Assembly: GCF_018446385.1 (NCBI RefSeq)
Contig: NC_056002.1
Span: 12,844,894-12,908,893, forward strand
DNA: 64,000 bases
Source: Zingiber officinale
Taxonomy: Eukaryota; Streptophyta; Magnoliopsida; Zingiberales; Zingiberaceae
Direction of reading: 5' to 3'
Shown: one piece after another, positions 14,035-25,219 of the stretch
Position numbering within the stretch: the first letter of the stretch is position 1
Layout of the letters: the number at the start of each line of letters is the position of its first letter
The notes under the pieces: model-generated
Seen by the model: only the letters and a program-made list of their open reading frames with translations
Database searches by the model: none
Told to the model about the DNA's origin: nothing
Position numbers and translations under genes: made by a program

Positions 14035-16705
14035 ATGGCCATGGCTATGGCTACGGAGCTCCTTCTCCTTCTCAATTCCTTGCCCTGGTGGCTCCTCCTC
14101 CTCTCCTCCGTCGGATTTCTTATGCTCCTCCGGGCCGCCGCCGCCCTCCTCCGCCACCTGTACCGCACCCTCCTCCGCACCCCCAAGAACCTCAACTCCT
14201 ACGGCGCCTGGGCCGTCGTCACCGGCGCGTCAGACGGCATCGGGAAGGCCTTCGCCGCGGAGCTCGCCCGCCGCGGCCTCCACCTCCTTCTCGTCGGCCG
14301 CCACCCCGCCAAGCTGGCCGACGCGGCCTTCGACGTCGCCGCCGCCGCCGCCCACCCCGCCGTCAAGGTCGACTGCCTCGTCCTCGACCTCGCCGACGAC
14401 GACCTCTCCGGCTTCGCGAGGCTCCAGTCCGCCGTCGACGCCCTCGACGTCGGCGTGCTGGTGAACTGCGCCGGCGCCACGCTCCCGCACGCCATGTACT
14501 TCCACGAGGCCGACGAGGCGACCTGGCGCGGCATCGTGCGCGTCAACGCCGAGGCGGCCACCAGGGTGGCGCGCGCCGTCGTCCCGGGGATGCTGCGCCG
14601 GCGCAGGGGCGCCGTGGTCAACGTCGGCTCGGCCGCCTCCGTGGTGCTGCCGTCGTTTCCCTTCTCCGCCGTCTACGCCGCCACAAAAGCGTAAGCTCAT
14701 AGTTTGACTCCTCCTCTCCCTCATTAACAGCTAATTAATTAATACACTAAAAAATTTCTTAATTAAAATTCTAATCAAACAAGCAAAACAAAACCATAAC
14801 ACGTAACCTCTGGGTTAAGTATATTTTTATCGTCATCAATCTGGGATAATTAAAAGAATTAACACATTCAAATTAAAGAAAGTCATCAAAAGTTAATCAG
14901 TGGGAAGCGTTAAATTTGCGATGCCTAACTGCACACTGAAATGGTCCAACCCAACACAAAGTAAGGGTTCACTCGAAACTCCACAAGTGGCAACAGTACG
15001 GCCACCGTCACCCTTGATCACCAAATTTATTTTTGCATTTTTGAAACAATTAAACCACGACATGTATTTTATTATTATTATTATTATTATTATTAAAAAA
15101 GAAAAAGCGAAGTCACATGGGCCACATGATTCATAAATACTGATTCCTGTCCATCACATTAATTTTAATCCAATTTACTGTGCCCTGTGCATCACGTTAT
15201 TTGCGTTTACTCCAGGTACATTGGCCAGCTCTCGAGCAGCTTGCAGGTGGAGTACAGGAGCATGGGCATCGACGTGCAGTGCCAGGTCCTTTTAATTATG
15301 TTATTAATGTAAATTGCTTTTTCACCTCCGGAGGTGACACCGCATCCCTCTCCCCTCCTTCCTCTCCTTATCAAATGACAGTTATATTCCTTTTTTTTTC
15401 TTTATTTTTTTTAAATTTTATTTATTTTTATTTTATTAATTAATTTTATTTATTATTTTTTCATAATACTTCTATATTTTTAATTTTATTTAAATTTTAT
15501 TTAATTTTATTTTTTAATTGATTTAGTTTATTATTTTTTTCAACCATACTTAATTTTATTTAATTTTTATTTTATTTTATTTATTTAATTTTGATTATTA
15601 TTTTTTATAAATTTTTTAATTTTTTCAAAACACCCTCTCCTTTTAATCTTCAACTCTTGATATATGTTAGAATCTTAATTCCCTTTAAATTATCTCCTTT
15701 CAACCCTTGACTTTAAATTATCCTCTTCCAACACGCTTGACACATATCAAAATCTATTATCCCTTTAAATTATCTTCCTTTCAATCCTTGACACATGTCA
15801 AAGTATCTCATTCATTTAAATTATTTTTCTTCTAATTCTTGGCATATGTCAAAGTCTTTTATTACTTTAAATTATTCTAATTTCAACTTTTGACACATGT
15901 CAAAATTTATCACTCTCTTTAAATTATTCATATCAAAATTTTTCATTCCTTTAAATTATCCTTTTTCAACTCTTGATATATGTCAAAATCTTTCATCCCT
16001 TTAAATTATTTCATTTCTAACTTTTGACACATATCAAAACTTTTTACTTTATTTAAATTATACATCTTTTAATTCTTGACACATGTCAAAATATTCCTCT
16101 CTTAAAATTTATAACTAAAAATAAATAAAAAAATTATAAATATATAATAAAAAATTATTTAAAAATAAAATTGATAAAGATTAAAAAAAAGTGATTAAAA
16201 AATAAAACTTAAAAAAACAGAAAAACAAATAAGGGATAAAATTTTTAAAAAAATAAAATGAATAAAAGGAAAAAAAAAATTAGAAACGGAAGAAATTTAA
16301 AATGAAGATGGGGCCGGATGGAGGGGGTGCGTCAGAAAGGGTGGGAAAAGCAGCCCTCGTTATTAATACAGCACAGAAGGATATTAAACGGACGTACCTC
16401 GACAGTAGTAATAATTAAATTCTCATTGAATTTAATAATTAATATCGTAGATTCCTTTCTATGTGGCCACGAAGATGGTGGACATCCAGAAGCCATCCAC
16501 CTTCGTACCGTCGCCGGAGAGGTATGCCAAGGCCGCAGTGGACTGCATAGGCTACGAGACGAGGTGCAGTCCGTACTGGTCGCATTCCCTTCAGTGGTGG
16601 CTCTTGGGGTTTATCCCTCACTTCCTGCTCAATAGATGGCGACTCATCCTTGGCGAATTCAAAAGGAGCCAGGCCATGGGGCACAAGTTATATTGTGCTA
16701 GCTAA
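14035..16705 (+). CDS. KCR1: Very-long-chain 3-oxoacyl-CoA reductase-like short-chain dehydrogenase
   Basis: Three exons (14035-14690, 15216-15285, 16451-16705) join in frame into 326 aa; KCR proteins are usually about 320. The NADPH-binding motif reads VVTGASDGIGKAFAAEL, the NNAG-type motif is NCAG, and the catalytic Y-x3-K is YAATK, split over intron 1. Exon 3 carries the typical VATKM and the GYETRCSPYWSHSLQWW block. A hydrophobic segment near residues 6-35 fits an ER membrane anchor. The family performs the second step of each elongation cycle, reducing 3-ketoacyl-CoA, and so feeds waxes, cutin and sphingolipids. The start is the first in-frame ATG; ATGs at 14041 and 14047 are alternatives. 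An out-of-frame ATG lies upstream at 14013. Oddity: the C-terminus (GHKLYCAS) lacks the dilysine ER-retrieval ending common in KCR1, so this could be a diverged paralogue. Exon 1 is extremely GC-rich. Confidence 0.88.
15650..16100. repeat. About 60-bp degenerate tandem repeat in KCR-like intron 2
   Basis: Roughly eight units each contain CTTTAAATTAT followed by a C/T-rich stretch and TTGACACATGTCAAA or a variant. The core is an inverted pair TTGACA-N2-TGTCAA. The units drift in sequence, with one truncated copy near 15930. The rest of the intron (15286-16450) is A/T-rich filler. Confidence 0.75.
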
Positions 16706-16936
16706 TTGGTATATTGCTTTGTTGTCTCGAAAGATTTATGATATCTTTTACAGTTATTGTTGCAATAATTATATTCAAATTGTCGATTGAATGTGTTTAT
16801 TCTCATCGACCACTCGTAGTAGTTGCCCAGCACAATGAATGGAGATCTGAAAGCTTTGTTTGATGGACCACCCCATTGAACACTATTGAGGCAAAATTTC
16901 AAGGCACTCTTTTTTCCCTTTAAAGTAAAACAGTGA

Positions 16937-18150
16937 ATCTCAAAATTAAAATAATTATTGAAAAAAAAAACATTGAGGACGGTCGTGACTCGTGACTTCG
17001 TGACTCAGTGACTCGTGATAAAGGTTTCGTGCAAGATTTTTTTTTTTATTGAAAAAAAAAAAAAAATTTTATTGGAAAAAAAATTTCTTTTTTTTTAGAA
17101 AAAAAAAAAGATGGATATCTATCTTTTTCGGGAACCCCAAAATTGCAACCGCCTACTTTTTTCGCTTAATTTTAATGTTACGTCAATTTGGCGCAACTAA
17201 TTGACACGGGTCGTAATAGAATTGGCTGCGATTGCTTAGATGGTAGATTCCATTTATTGCTATGACATTAAATGGCATTTAAAATATAACAGACGTATGT
17301 TATCACAAAAAAAAAAAATTCCATCGTCAATTTAATTATCCGTTATAAATTATCTCTAAATATGGACGTCTGAAACTCCGAATATTGAAGTGAGCTATGA
17401 ATAGATTTCTATGGGCATGAGTGAGCCATGCAGTGAGCCATGAATAGATTCAAAAAGATAGCTTTCTTTTTCTATCTTTTTTATTATGGAGAAAATATTA
17501 ATTTTTTAAAAGTATTTCACAATTTAAAAAAAAACATTATTGTCCAATATTAAAAAACATTTCTTTTTAGTTTAAAAATGCACCTACCACAGTAGATTTT
17601 CATTAAAATTGTCATAAATTGTAGAGTACAAACTAAATTAAAATAGTAAGCGCTAAAGTAAAAAAAACGCATATTTTATTATTATTTTTATTAAAAGGGT
17701 ATTCCTTTATTATAGCATGCAGTTAAGTCTTACATTATGTTTAAATAAATCAACATAAATAATCTTTGTCTATAATAACTTTATCGAATTAAAGTAACAT
17801 GAAGACATTTTTACACTTTAATCAACGTTACTAATACTTTTAAAACGGGAAAAAATAGAGCGGACGTCGTCCTCATAACATTTTTTCCTAAAAATTTAGG
17901 ACGTTTTTCTAATTTTTTTCAATAAATATAAGGATAATACTAAATGATTAAAATATAGTCAGTTAAAATACATTTTGTAAATTATTGTTAAAAATATGTT
18001 AATAATATTATTTTTATATATTAATTACATGTATATATTAAAATTCAATTTAGCCCGTCAAATTTTTGACTAGATAGATTTATCATAAGAATAAATTTTT
18101 TTCTGGTCAAAATCCTAACTGTTCATTTTAAATGCAGCAACTTATCAACC
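16937..18150. repeat. Segmental duplication, copy 1
   Basis: Starts about 230 bp after the KCR-like stop codon. It shares ordered blocks with 23503-24290: AAAATTAAAATAATTATTGA, TAGATATC/GGATATC-CATCTTTTTC, TTTAAAAATGCACCTA, TTTACACTTTAATCAACG and CAAACTGTTCATTTTAAATG. Copy 1 is longer because of extra A/T-rich insertions. No coding content; 18151-18569 beyond it is AT-rich with nothing recognised. Confidence 0.8.
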
Positions 18151-18569
18151 AGTACGAACACCTTGAGAATGAGAGGCATATTATTTAGATGGTCTTTAAT
18201 ACCATTCCTACCTTCGATATTCATTGCTACATATTAATTTCTAATACAGCCGAGTTATATTTTAAAAACCGGTGAATCGGGTTAGAAAATGAATATAAAT
18301 ATAAAGTTTTTCATTTAACCTATGTCATCTTAATTCATGTATATCAGTTAAATTTAACCCAAATTTTAAAAGCTTAAATATTTTCTAATTAGCTAAGATG
18401 TTAAATCCATAATAAATGATTTTAATGAGAAATATCGTAAAGTAAAATATAGTATTAATAAATTTGATTTATTGTATTTTTTTTACTTATGTGATTATTC
18501 TTTTTACACTCTTTTAATCTGTTTTTATTTTTTAAATTATTTATTAATATTTTGTTAGAAATATTATCA

Positions 18570-20150
18570 TTATTGATCCGGGTGCAGGTGATGACACAGG
18601 AGGAATTAAGGAGAAGAGAGGGGGTAGTTTGGTCTTTGGACACCTGGAGGATTTTAGTGTTCATTAGGAACACTGTTCAAAAGAGGCGGGAGGGGGGCTT
18701 TTTCCCGCCGCCAAGCATAGGGGAGAGGGGGATTGGTTTCGGCCCGCCGCCAAGAGATATCACGAAGAAGGCCTCACCACAGTCTACTCCTTGCCGACGT
18801 CGATCGTCGTTCTTCTCCCCTCCTCTTCTCGGCGTAGCCACCGTAAGCAGGAAGAGGGCAGGCGCTTCTTCATGCTTCTGGTTTTCCGCCACCGCCGAGC
18901 ACGAGGGCAGGGGGCTGGTTCGGGTCTGCATGTCGCCGCCAAGAGGAGAGTCTTCTTCCTCGTCCTCACGCTTCTCATCGGCAAGGACGCGGGCTGCCAG
19001 CTACCCCCTCTCCGCTACTTCCTTTCTCCGACGCCGACATCTTCGAAAAGCGCCGCCTCCGACTCCAACAGTGCTACCTCCACCTCCAGCGAACTTCTGT
19101 TACCAGTGGGCCCAGTCGCTAGTGAGTCTCTGCCTCGAGCGGGCTGCTACTGGTCAGCACCCGTCCACATCTCTAGTGGTCGCCGGTGGTGCCTCCAGCC
19201 GCCGTCGACGCCTCCAGCCGTTGCCACCGTCGTCTCTGCTTCCAGCGACCACCACAACCGCCCCCAGCTACTGTTGCCACCTCTTCTGGCACAGGTCGCC
19301 ACCTACAGCGGTTGCCGGCTCTTCTCGCGGCTACTGTCGCCTCCAACGGCTGCGGGGGTCGCCACCAACACCTCCGAGCAGCAGCCGTTCGAGGGCTCAG
19401 GTATCTCACCATGCCTATATTCCAGCCTGCGAGCCGAGAGTGTGTTCGGCCTTCATGTCGCTGTTGTATTCCGGACTGTGAGCTGATGGAGTGTTCAGCC
19501 TTCGTGTCGTTGTTGTATTCCGGCCTGCGAGCCGATGGAGTGTTCGGCTTTCGTACTGCTGTTGTATTCCGGCCTGCGAGCCGATGGAGTGTTCGGCTTT
19601 CGTACTGCTGTTGTATTCCGGCCTGCGAGCCGATGGAGTGTTCGGCTTTCGTGTCGCTGTTGTATTCCGGCCTGCGAGCCGAGGCTGTAGTCAGACTGTG
19701 CGTCGTCCTGCGGATCCATATCACGTCTGGTTTCGAGCCACTAGAGCTAGCTACTCACCTGGTGGGCATTTATCTACTATTCAGGGTCGCGACGACTTGA
19801 TCAACTCAGCCATCCATCCGAGGGCGTCCCCCGGGACCAGGGTACGTCATCGTACATTTCCTGCATTTATTTCACTATTCTGTTATTAGTGTCTGGTTAC
19901 TCATACATTTATGGGACCCACCTTAAGCAGCGGGGTGTCAGGGACCGGGGCAACCCGGTCACTGGATACAAGTATTGTTGACCCGGGGACTTCAGACAAC
20001 TTGGACAACATAGAAGACAGCTCATCATCCGGGTCATGGAGATGCGGTCAACATTCCAGACATGACACACCGGCAGGTCCGTCTTCTCAGCTTCCCGACA
20101 GGATCAATTATGATGCGAAGGACTTGTTATATAATATGATATATTAATTT
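18570..20150. other. GC-rich low-complexity block of unknown origin
   Basis: A sharp switch from AT-rich to GC-rich DNA near 18580, returning to AT-rich near 20150. Several open frames on both strands overlap, rich in Ser, Pro and Arg, none with a domain I recognise and no frame preferred. The base composition explains the open frames. It could be the internal part of a non-autonomous retroelement or captured genic DNA; no LTR pair or target duplication was found around it. Confidence 0.4.
19412..19700. repeat. 49-bp minisatellite
   Basis: Unit starts fall at 19463, 19512, 19561, 19610 and 19659, exactly 49 bp apart, with a degenerate unit before the first. The unit contains GTTGTATTCCGGCCTGCGAG then CCGATGGAGTGTTCGGCTTTCG. 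Because 49 is not a multiple of 3, successive units fall in successive frames. Confidence 0.92.
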
Positions 20151-20284
20151 TTTATGAATGAATTTTTTCATATAAAAAAATAATGATTTATTTTAAATTT
20201 AGCCCACCCTGAAATAAAATTCTAATTTTACTCTTGCTTACAGTCTAAAAACCACATAGAACTTGAAATAAGTACAATTAAACT

Positions 20285-21117
20285 TGATCCGGTGATAAGG
20301 ACGGGGCGCCCACGTCGGCGGCGGTCAACGACACGTGGAGGTCAAAGGTCAATAGGGGCAGCCCCAAGGTCCTACCAAGCAGACAGAACATCTGATCGGT
20401 CGGCAGGATATCCTCCAGGCCGAATCGGAATATAGCTCGACCACAGGTCGAGCTTCCGACGCTTAAGGTAAAGGAGCTTATGGGCCGAGCGGACAGGCCG
20501 CTCGGTAGAAGCACAGATCACTGAGGTGCGATCCCATCCGAGCACAGGACCGAGGATCTTCCCGCTCGGTTCAATACATACCCGTACTCGAGTGCTGGGA
20601 GCGCCGAGCGGGCAGACCGCTTGGCCCTGGAACCCACAAGAGACGCAAAAAGACGAAAGAGACAGCTGGTAACATCATCCTCGAAACGCCTGCTACCGAC
20701 AAACAACATGGTGGGCGGCCGGACCGGACAGAGTATCGTACGGTGGAAGCTTCCACCGTCACGTCAGGGATATGCTCGGACGATTGCAGAATGGCGTCAG
20801 ACATGCTTTTCTGACACACTCATTTAGAGGTATGTTTGGGGAAGCGTGCACGCATCAAGAAGCGTGCACGTGCCTCCCCAGGGTCCTATATAAGGATCCC
20901 AAACTTCGACGGAGGTATGCAGAATTCTCACCGCTGTAGCCACAGTTACTCTGCCTCTTTTCTTCTTCGCCTGACTTTAGCGTCGGAGGGTCGTCGCCGG
21001 GAACCCCTTCCCGGCTCGGCTTCTTTGCAGGTTTGCCGGAGATCCATATCACTAATCGGAGACAGCGGAGAGCGTCACGCCCCCAGCGTCTATCGACTCA
21101 GCGCTCGGACAAGATCA
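20285..21117 (+). mobile_element. Solo LTR, family A, copy 1
   Basis: 833 bp running from TGATCCGGTG to GGACAAGATCA, so it begins TG, ends CA and has a short terminal inverted repeat (TGATC...GATCA). Flanks are AAACT before and AAACC after, a 5-bp target duplication with one mismatch. A TATA-like CTATATAAGG near 20887 marks a promoter. The same sequence recurs inverted at 38909-39711. No internal retroelement sequence adjoins either end, so it is a solo LTR; the parent superfamily cannot be told. Confidence 0.85.
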
Positions 21118-21242
21118 AAACCTATCTAGGTTAATCAATGAGTTTTGACTGAAACTCACTAATAGACTTAAGCTATTTTGATTTCTATAAATTTGCAACC
21201 ACGGGGAATGGTTAAGTGAAGAGAATGTACATATAGTGTCAA

Positions 21243-21792
21243 ACCTTGATTATGATCAAGGAACAACGTGAGCCTAATGTCAGCAGATCAAGCCTAAGTA
21301 GGCCTAGTCTGATCCCAGATCAACCCCAACATGGCCCTGGTCTAATCTCATATCAGGTCCAACGCGGGCCTGGTCTTTTGGAGACTAAGATCACCTTCTG
21401 GTTGAAAGTTAGCATATTAATATAGCACCTCCGAATAGGCTAAAATAAGCAATAGAGAGTATTGTTGGACTCATAGTAGACTCAAAAACCCATAAGACCT
21501 AAAATTGGTGTAATCAGACTTGTCTAGGTTGATTAGTAGGTGTAATCGGTCAAAATCTACTAATCGACCTAGATTGTTTCGATTGCACCAATTTCAGGTC
21601 CTATGAGTTTCTGATGCTGCAAAGAGTATAATAGTTTCCTTTATTGCTTATTTCGATCTCTCTAGAGATGCTCCATTGATATGTTAACTTTCAACTAGAA
21701 TGTGGTTCTGATCTCTAGAAGACTAGGGCCCGCGTTGGGTTTGATCTCCTGACACCAAGCTCATATTATTCCTTGATCAGAATATTGACCTT
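21243..21792. repeat. Large imperfect foldback (inverted repeat)
   Basis: Left arm 21243-21539 and right arm 21557-21792 are reverse complements around a loop of about 17 bases. Inner arms pair GACCTAAAATTGGTGTAATC with GATTGCACCAATTTCAGGTC. Middle parts pair at GTTGAAAGTTAGCATATTAA and TTGATATGTTAACTTTCAAC. Outer ends pair around TGATCAAGGAA. The left arm has about 65-70 extra bases, so arms differ in length. Confidence 0.85.
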
Positions 21793-21959
21793 GAACAAAA
21801 TAAGTGAGGGCTCCTGTGTTTGGATCAAGAGGACTAGACACCAGGCAGAAAGTCCTAGTTGCTGTTAGGCAAGGGAATCCTAGTAAGTCGGATGGACCGA
21901 GAGGCAAGAAGACTTGGTGAGTCGATAATCGAATGTGAGAAGCATGTGGTCCTTTATTT

Positions 21960-22170
21960 GAGAGGGGGAGATTGTTGGGTTGTAAGGTTGCAAACAAAGT
22001 CCCATATTGAAAACAAATAGAAATGATTATGGGTTTATAAGGGAAAGATATCTCCATTGGTATGAGACATTTTTTGTAGAGGCTAAAAATAAAACCATGA
22101 GGGCTTAGGTCTAAAGTGGATAATATTATGTCATTGTGGAGATATCTAAATAATTAGAGTAAATGTACCC
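21960..22170 (+). mobile_element. Retrotransposon 3' fragment: polypurine tract and LTR start
   Basis: A purine tract GAGAGGGGGAGAT is followed at 21973 by TGTTGGGTTGTAAGG, the usual junction of polypurine tract and 3' LTR. The next 200 bp have the look of plant copia LTRs (CAAAGTCCCATATTGAAAAC, ACCATGAGGGCTTAGGTC). The LTR end was not located and no matching 5' LTR is in the window. Confidence 0.5.
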
Positions 22171-22922
22171 GCCATTTACTAAACTTGCTGATGTTAAATT
22201 TGGGACATTTGAGATTATAAAATAAACTCGATTTTATCCTAAGTGACTTTTTAGTTGTCTAATTGAAGTTTTAATAAGTGTCTGCTACTTTAACATATAT
22301 CCTAATAAGTATGGTTAATTCCGATTATGTAGCATGACTAATAAAACAACTGAGGGATTATAGTCATTATGAGGGATTAGAAATGTGTTGATGTAAATGA
22401 TTTAATTTATGGTAAATGTAAGATATTGATGTCTCTAATTTGTCTTGAAGAGCGTTTATGTAAGGTGTGAAACTTTCTTAGCTTTAATCACTTAATATGC
22501 TTGCTAACATATGAACCATTTGTTCTTACGTATGAATTGGATGTTCTTATTTGGTCTTTGTGATTTGACTTGGACGATTGAGAAAAGTAGGTAGTGGACA
22601 CACGTTGCCATGCTTTAGTAGTGGGCATAAGTCATAAAAGTATTTGTTTGATAAGAGTAATGGTGTCTTAAGCATGAGTTTGACACGAGTAGTCAAAAGG
22701 AAGACTAATATCAATAGACTAGATAGACAATACCTTAGGCCCATCCCTACACATGTTTGTTCTCTTTGCAGAACCATGTCTCTAATAGCAAGCAATGGTG
22801 GTCTTGCACTCACCCACCCCTTTGAGTATTTACCAGCACACATGGCAACGTGCTTGAGAGTTGGTGTCACTAGTATATAAGGAGAGGTGTCTTCAACAAG
22901 ATCAGGGAATTGCAAACCTTTT
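22171..22922. other. Unassigned intergenic sequence
   Basis: Possibly the remainder of the LTR that begins at 21973, but I could not find its CA end. No coding frame with a recognisable domain on either strand. Confidence 0.35.
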
Positions 22923-23310
22923 TAAGTGACCTTAAGTTTAGAAAATTGATTTGTTCAACGGTTCATCTTCTCTAACAGACAAAATTGTCATAACAAAAAA
23001 TATTTTCTAATTTATTTTGATGATCGATGAAAAAATTTTATAGAGTTGGATTGATCATTCCAAAATTAATCAATAAAACTAAGTTTTTTTTTCCTCTTAT
23101 AGAAGATATCTTTCTAAGTGATCTTAAGTTTAGAAAATTGATTTGTTCAACGGTTCATCTTCTCTAAAAGACAAAATTGTCATAAAAAAAAAGGTATTTA
23201 CTAATTCATCTTGATGATTGATAAAATTTGTTTATAGAGTTGGATTGATCATTTCAAAATTAATCAATAAAATTAACTGAATTTATTATTTTTTTCCCTT
23301 ATAGAAGATA
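22923..23310. repeat. 192-bp tandem duplication
   Basis: Two head-to-tail copies begin at 22923 and 23115 and share AGAAAATTGATTTGTTCAAC, GGTTCATCTTCTCTAA, AGAGTTGGATTGATCATT and CCCTTATAGAAGATA-type ends. Only scattered substitutions and small A-run indels separate them, so the event is fairly recent. Confidence 0.88.
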
Positions 23311-23502
23311 ATTTTATTTTTCTCAATTTCATATTGAGACGACCATCGGAAGATTATGTCGCCACATTACACCCTCAATCAATGTTGATTTATAAGCCAG
23401 AGTTCTGCTTGAGTACGAGGGATCAAAAGTCCTATCGGAATTGAATTAAAAAAATTGGTGGGGTTAAACTAGGAGTGAGAGGAGGTATGGATCAGTATCA
23501 AC

Positions 23503-24290
23503 ATAAAATTAAAATAATTATTGAGTAAACATTGAGGAATTGTGGTCGTGACAGAAGTTACGTGTAAGATTTTGTTTTTAAAAAAAATTAAGGTTGATCT
23601 TGAAGAAAAAAAAAATAGATATCCATCTTTTTCAGGATCCACATAATTACAAGCCCACACTTTTTGAGCGTAATGTTAATTTAGTGGCTTGGATGTCATC
23701 CATAATGAAGGCCATGAACAGGTCGCTTTCTCTCCTTTTTTTCTCTTGGATTTAAAAATGCACCTAACATAGTACATTTTAATTAAAATTGATATTAATT
23801 GTAGAGTTTTGACTAAATTAAAATAGTTTTAATTAAGGGTCAAAGTAAAAAAAACGCATCTTTTATTATTATTTTTATTAAAAGCATGGTATTCCTTTAT
23901 TATAGCAGTCAAGTCTTATGACATTTTTAAGGAAATCAACTTAATATCTTTCATTCTAATAACTTTATCAAATTAAAGTATATTTTATTTTTTAGAAAAT
24001 TAAATACATTTTTACACTTTAATCAACGGTACTGATACTTTTAAAACGGGAAAAAAATAGAGCGGGAGTCCTTAAAACATATTTTCGTAAAAATACATAA
24101 CGTTTTTGTAATTTTTCTCCACAAGAAATATGACATAAAACCCGAATAAAATGTTTTTTTTTATTCCTTTAACGTTTTGTTGTTATTTCTGAAAAAGCAA
24201 AATTAGACATTTATAATAATTGATGGTCTCGGTGCACGTCCCCATCATGACCGGTCAAAATCCAAACTGTTCATTTTAAATGAATTCAAG
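23503..24290. repeat. Segmental duplication, copy 2
   Basis: Matches 16937-18150 block by block in the same orientation. It lies about 900 bp upstream of the STICHEL-like leader, and copy 1 lies just after the KCR-like gene. About 5.3 kb of repeats and unassigned DNA now separate the two copies. No remnant of a second KCR-like coding region was seen before copy 2. Confidence 0.8.
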
Positions 24291-24402
24291 TCGCTTCTTA
24301 ATGGCCATGACGCCGTTCAATTTCACCAATCGCGAACCTACTTTCATAAATTGCAATAACTACCGGTAATTTATCTCCTCAGTATAATAACTACCGGTAG
24401 TT

Positions 24403-25219
24403 TTACAGGATTACAAATTGGTCCTTCTCTTTCCTGTTACGCGGCGCTCCATATTTCCCGCTCCCTCGCTCGCCTTCGTTCTGACACGACGCCGCCCGGC
24501 ACGAGGACAGCATCATACCCTTCGCGGCGAGTGTTCCCAATTCCTCCCTCCCCGTCGCCTCCCTACCGACACCCTTCGCAGGGTCTAGCAGCCTTTTCTG
24601 CCCTCCAAGTCCCATCCCCTCACTCTCTCTCTCCACGAAATGTCGCCATTGGCCCTTCCACGGCGAGACTCCCGAGGCGGAGCCTCCCGCGCTGAGCTCC
24701 GTGACTCCCCACCGCCACCGCACGATCACACGCCTCACAGCGGCTTGGCCATGACGTCCCCGCACCGCCAATTTACCCCCGAGGCGCCGCCCCACCTCCG
24801 CGGCTCCCCAGGTATAGGCGCAGACCCCGGTCCGAGATCGCCCCGATAGTCCTCCGGGGTCAGGGCTGTGTCGGGCGGCTCATAAAGGATAAAGGTGAGA
24901 TCTTTTACTGCACTTCCATGCGAGCTGTTTGAGCGGTGGCTTCTTCTGTGCCTCTGATTTGAGAATTCCCCCTTCTCTTTGTCTTGCCATCGCTCTTTTT
25001 TTCTGTAACCGGAGGATGTTGCTAACTATCCACTTTTAAGGTTGTTTTCTTTCTCGTTGTGTGTTTTAGCAGTCAAATTCCACTATTTTTTTTTCCCCTT
25101 GTTTCTTCTATCTTTATGTGAAATTAGGATCGTTGGTTCTGCAGACTCTGGACTGCTCTTTGGAGGATAAAAAGAATGTGAGCTGAGAGGCTTTGGCTTG
25201 GTAAGGAAGTTGCAAAAAT
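24403..25219 (+). promoter_or_regulatory. Probable leader and 5' UTR intron of the STICHEL-like gene
   Basis: A GC-rich block at about 24430-24890 ends in AAAG/GTGAGATC, a good donor. Pyrimidine-rich DNA then leads to an AG near 25127 or 25143, which would make a 5' UTR intron before the ATG at 25220. The leader contains an upstream ATG frame (24640-24849, 69 aa) that stops before the main start. CTACCGGTA repeats occur at 24360-24400. Confidence 0.4.

Noticed and set aside
14199-14724. Minus-strand open frames of 140 and 164 codons
   Set aside because: Antisense to the GC-rich KCR-like exon 1; the peptides are composition-driven and the plus strand has all family motifs.
18552-19889. Possible repetitive-protein gene with open frames up to 309 codons
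   Set aside because: Frames overlap on both strands, none is favoured, and the repeats come from a 49-bp unit that shifts frame at each copy.
20518-21129. Open frames inside 20285-21117 and its inverted copy
   Set aside because: The same stretches are a dispersed LTR; open frames are not conserved between the two copies.
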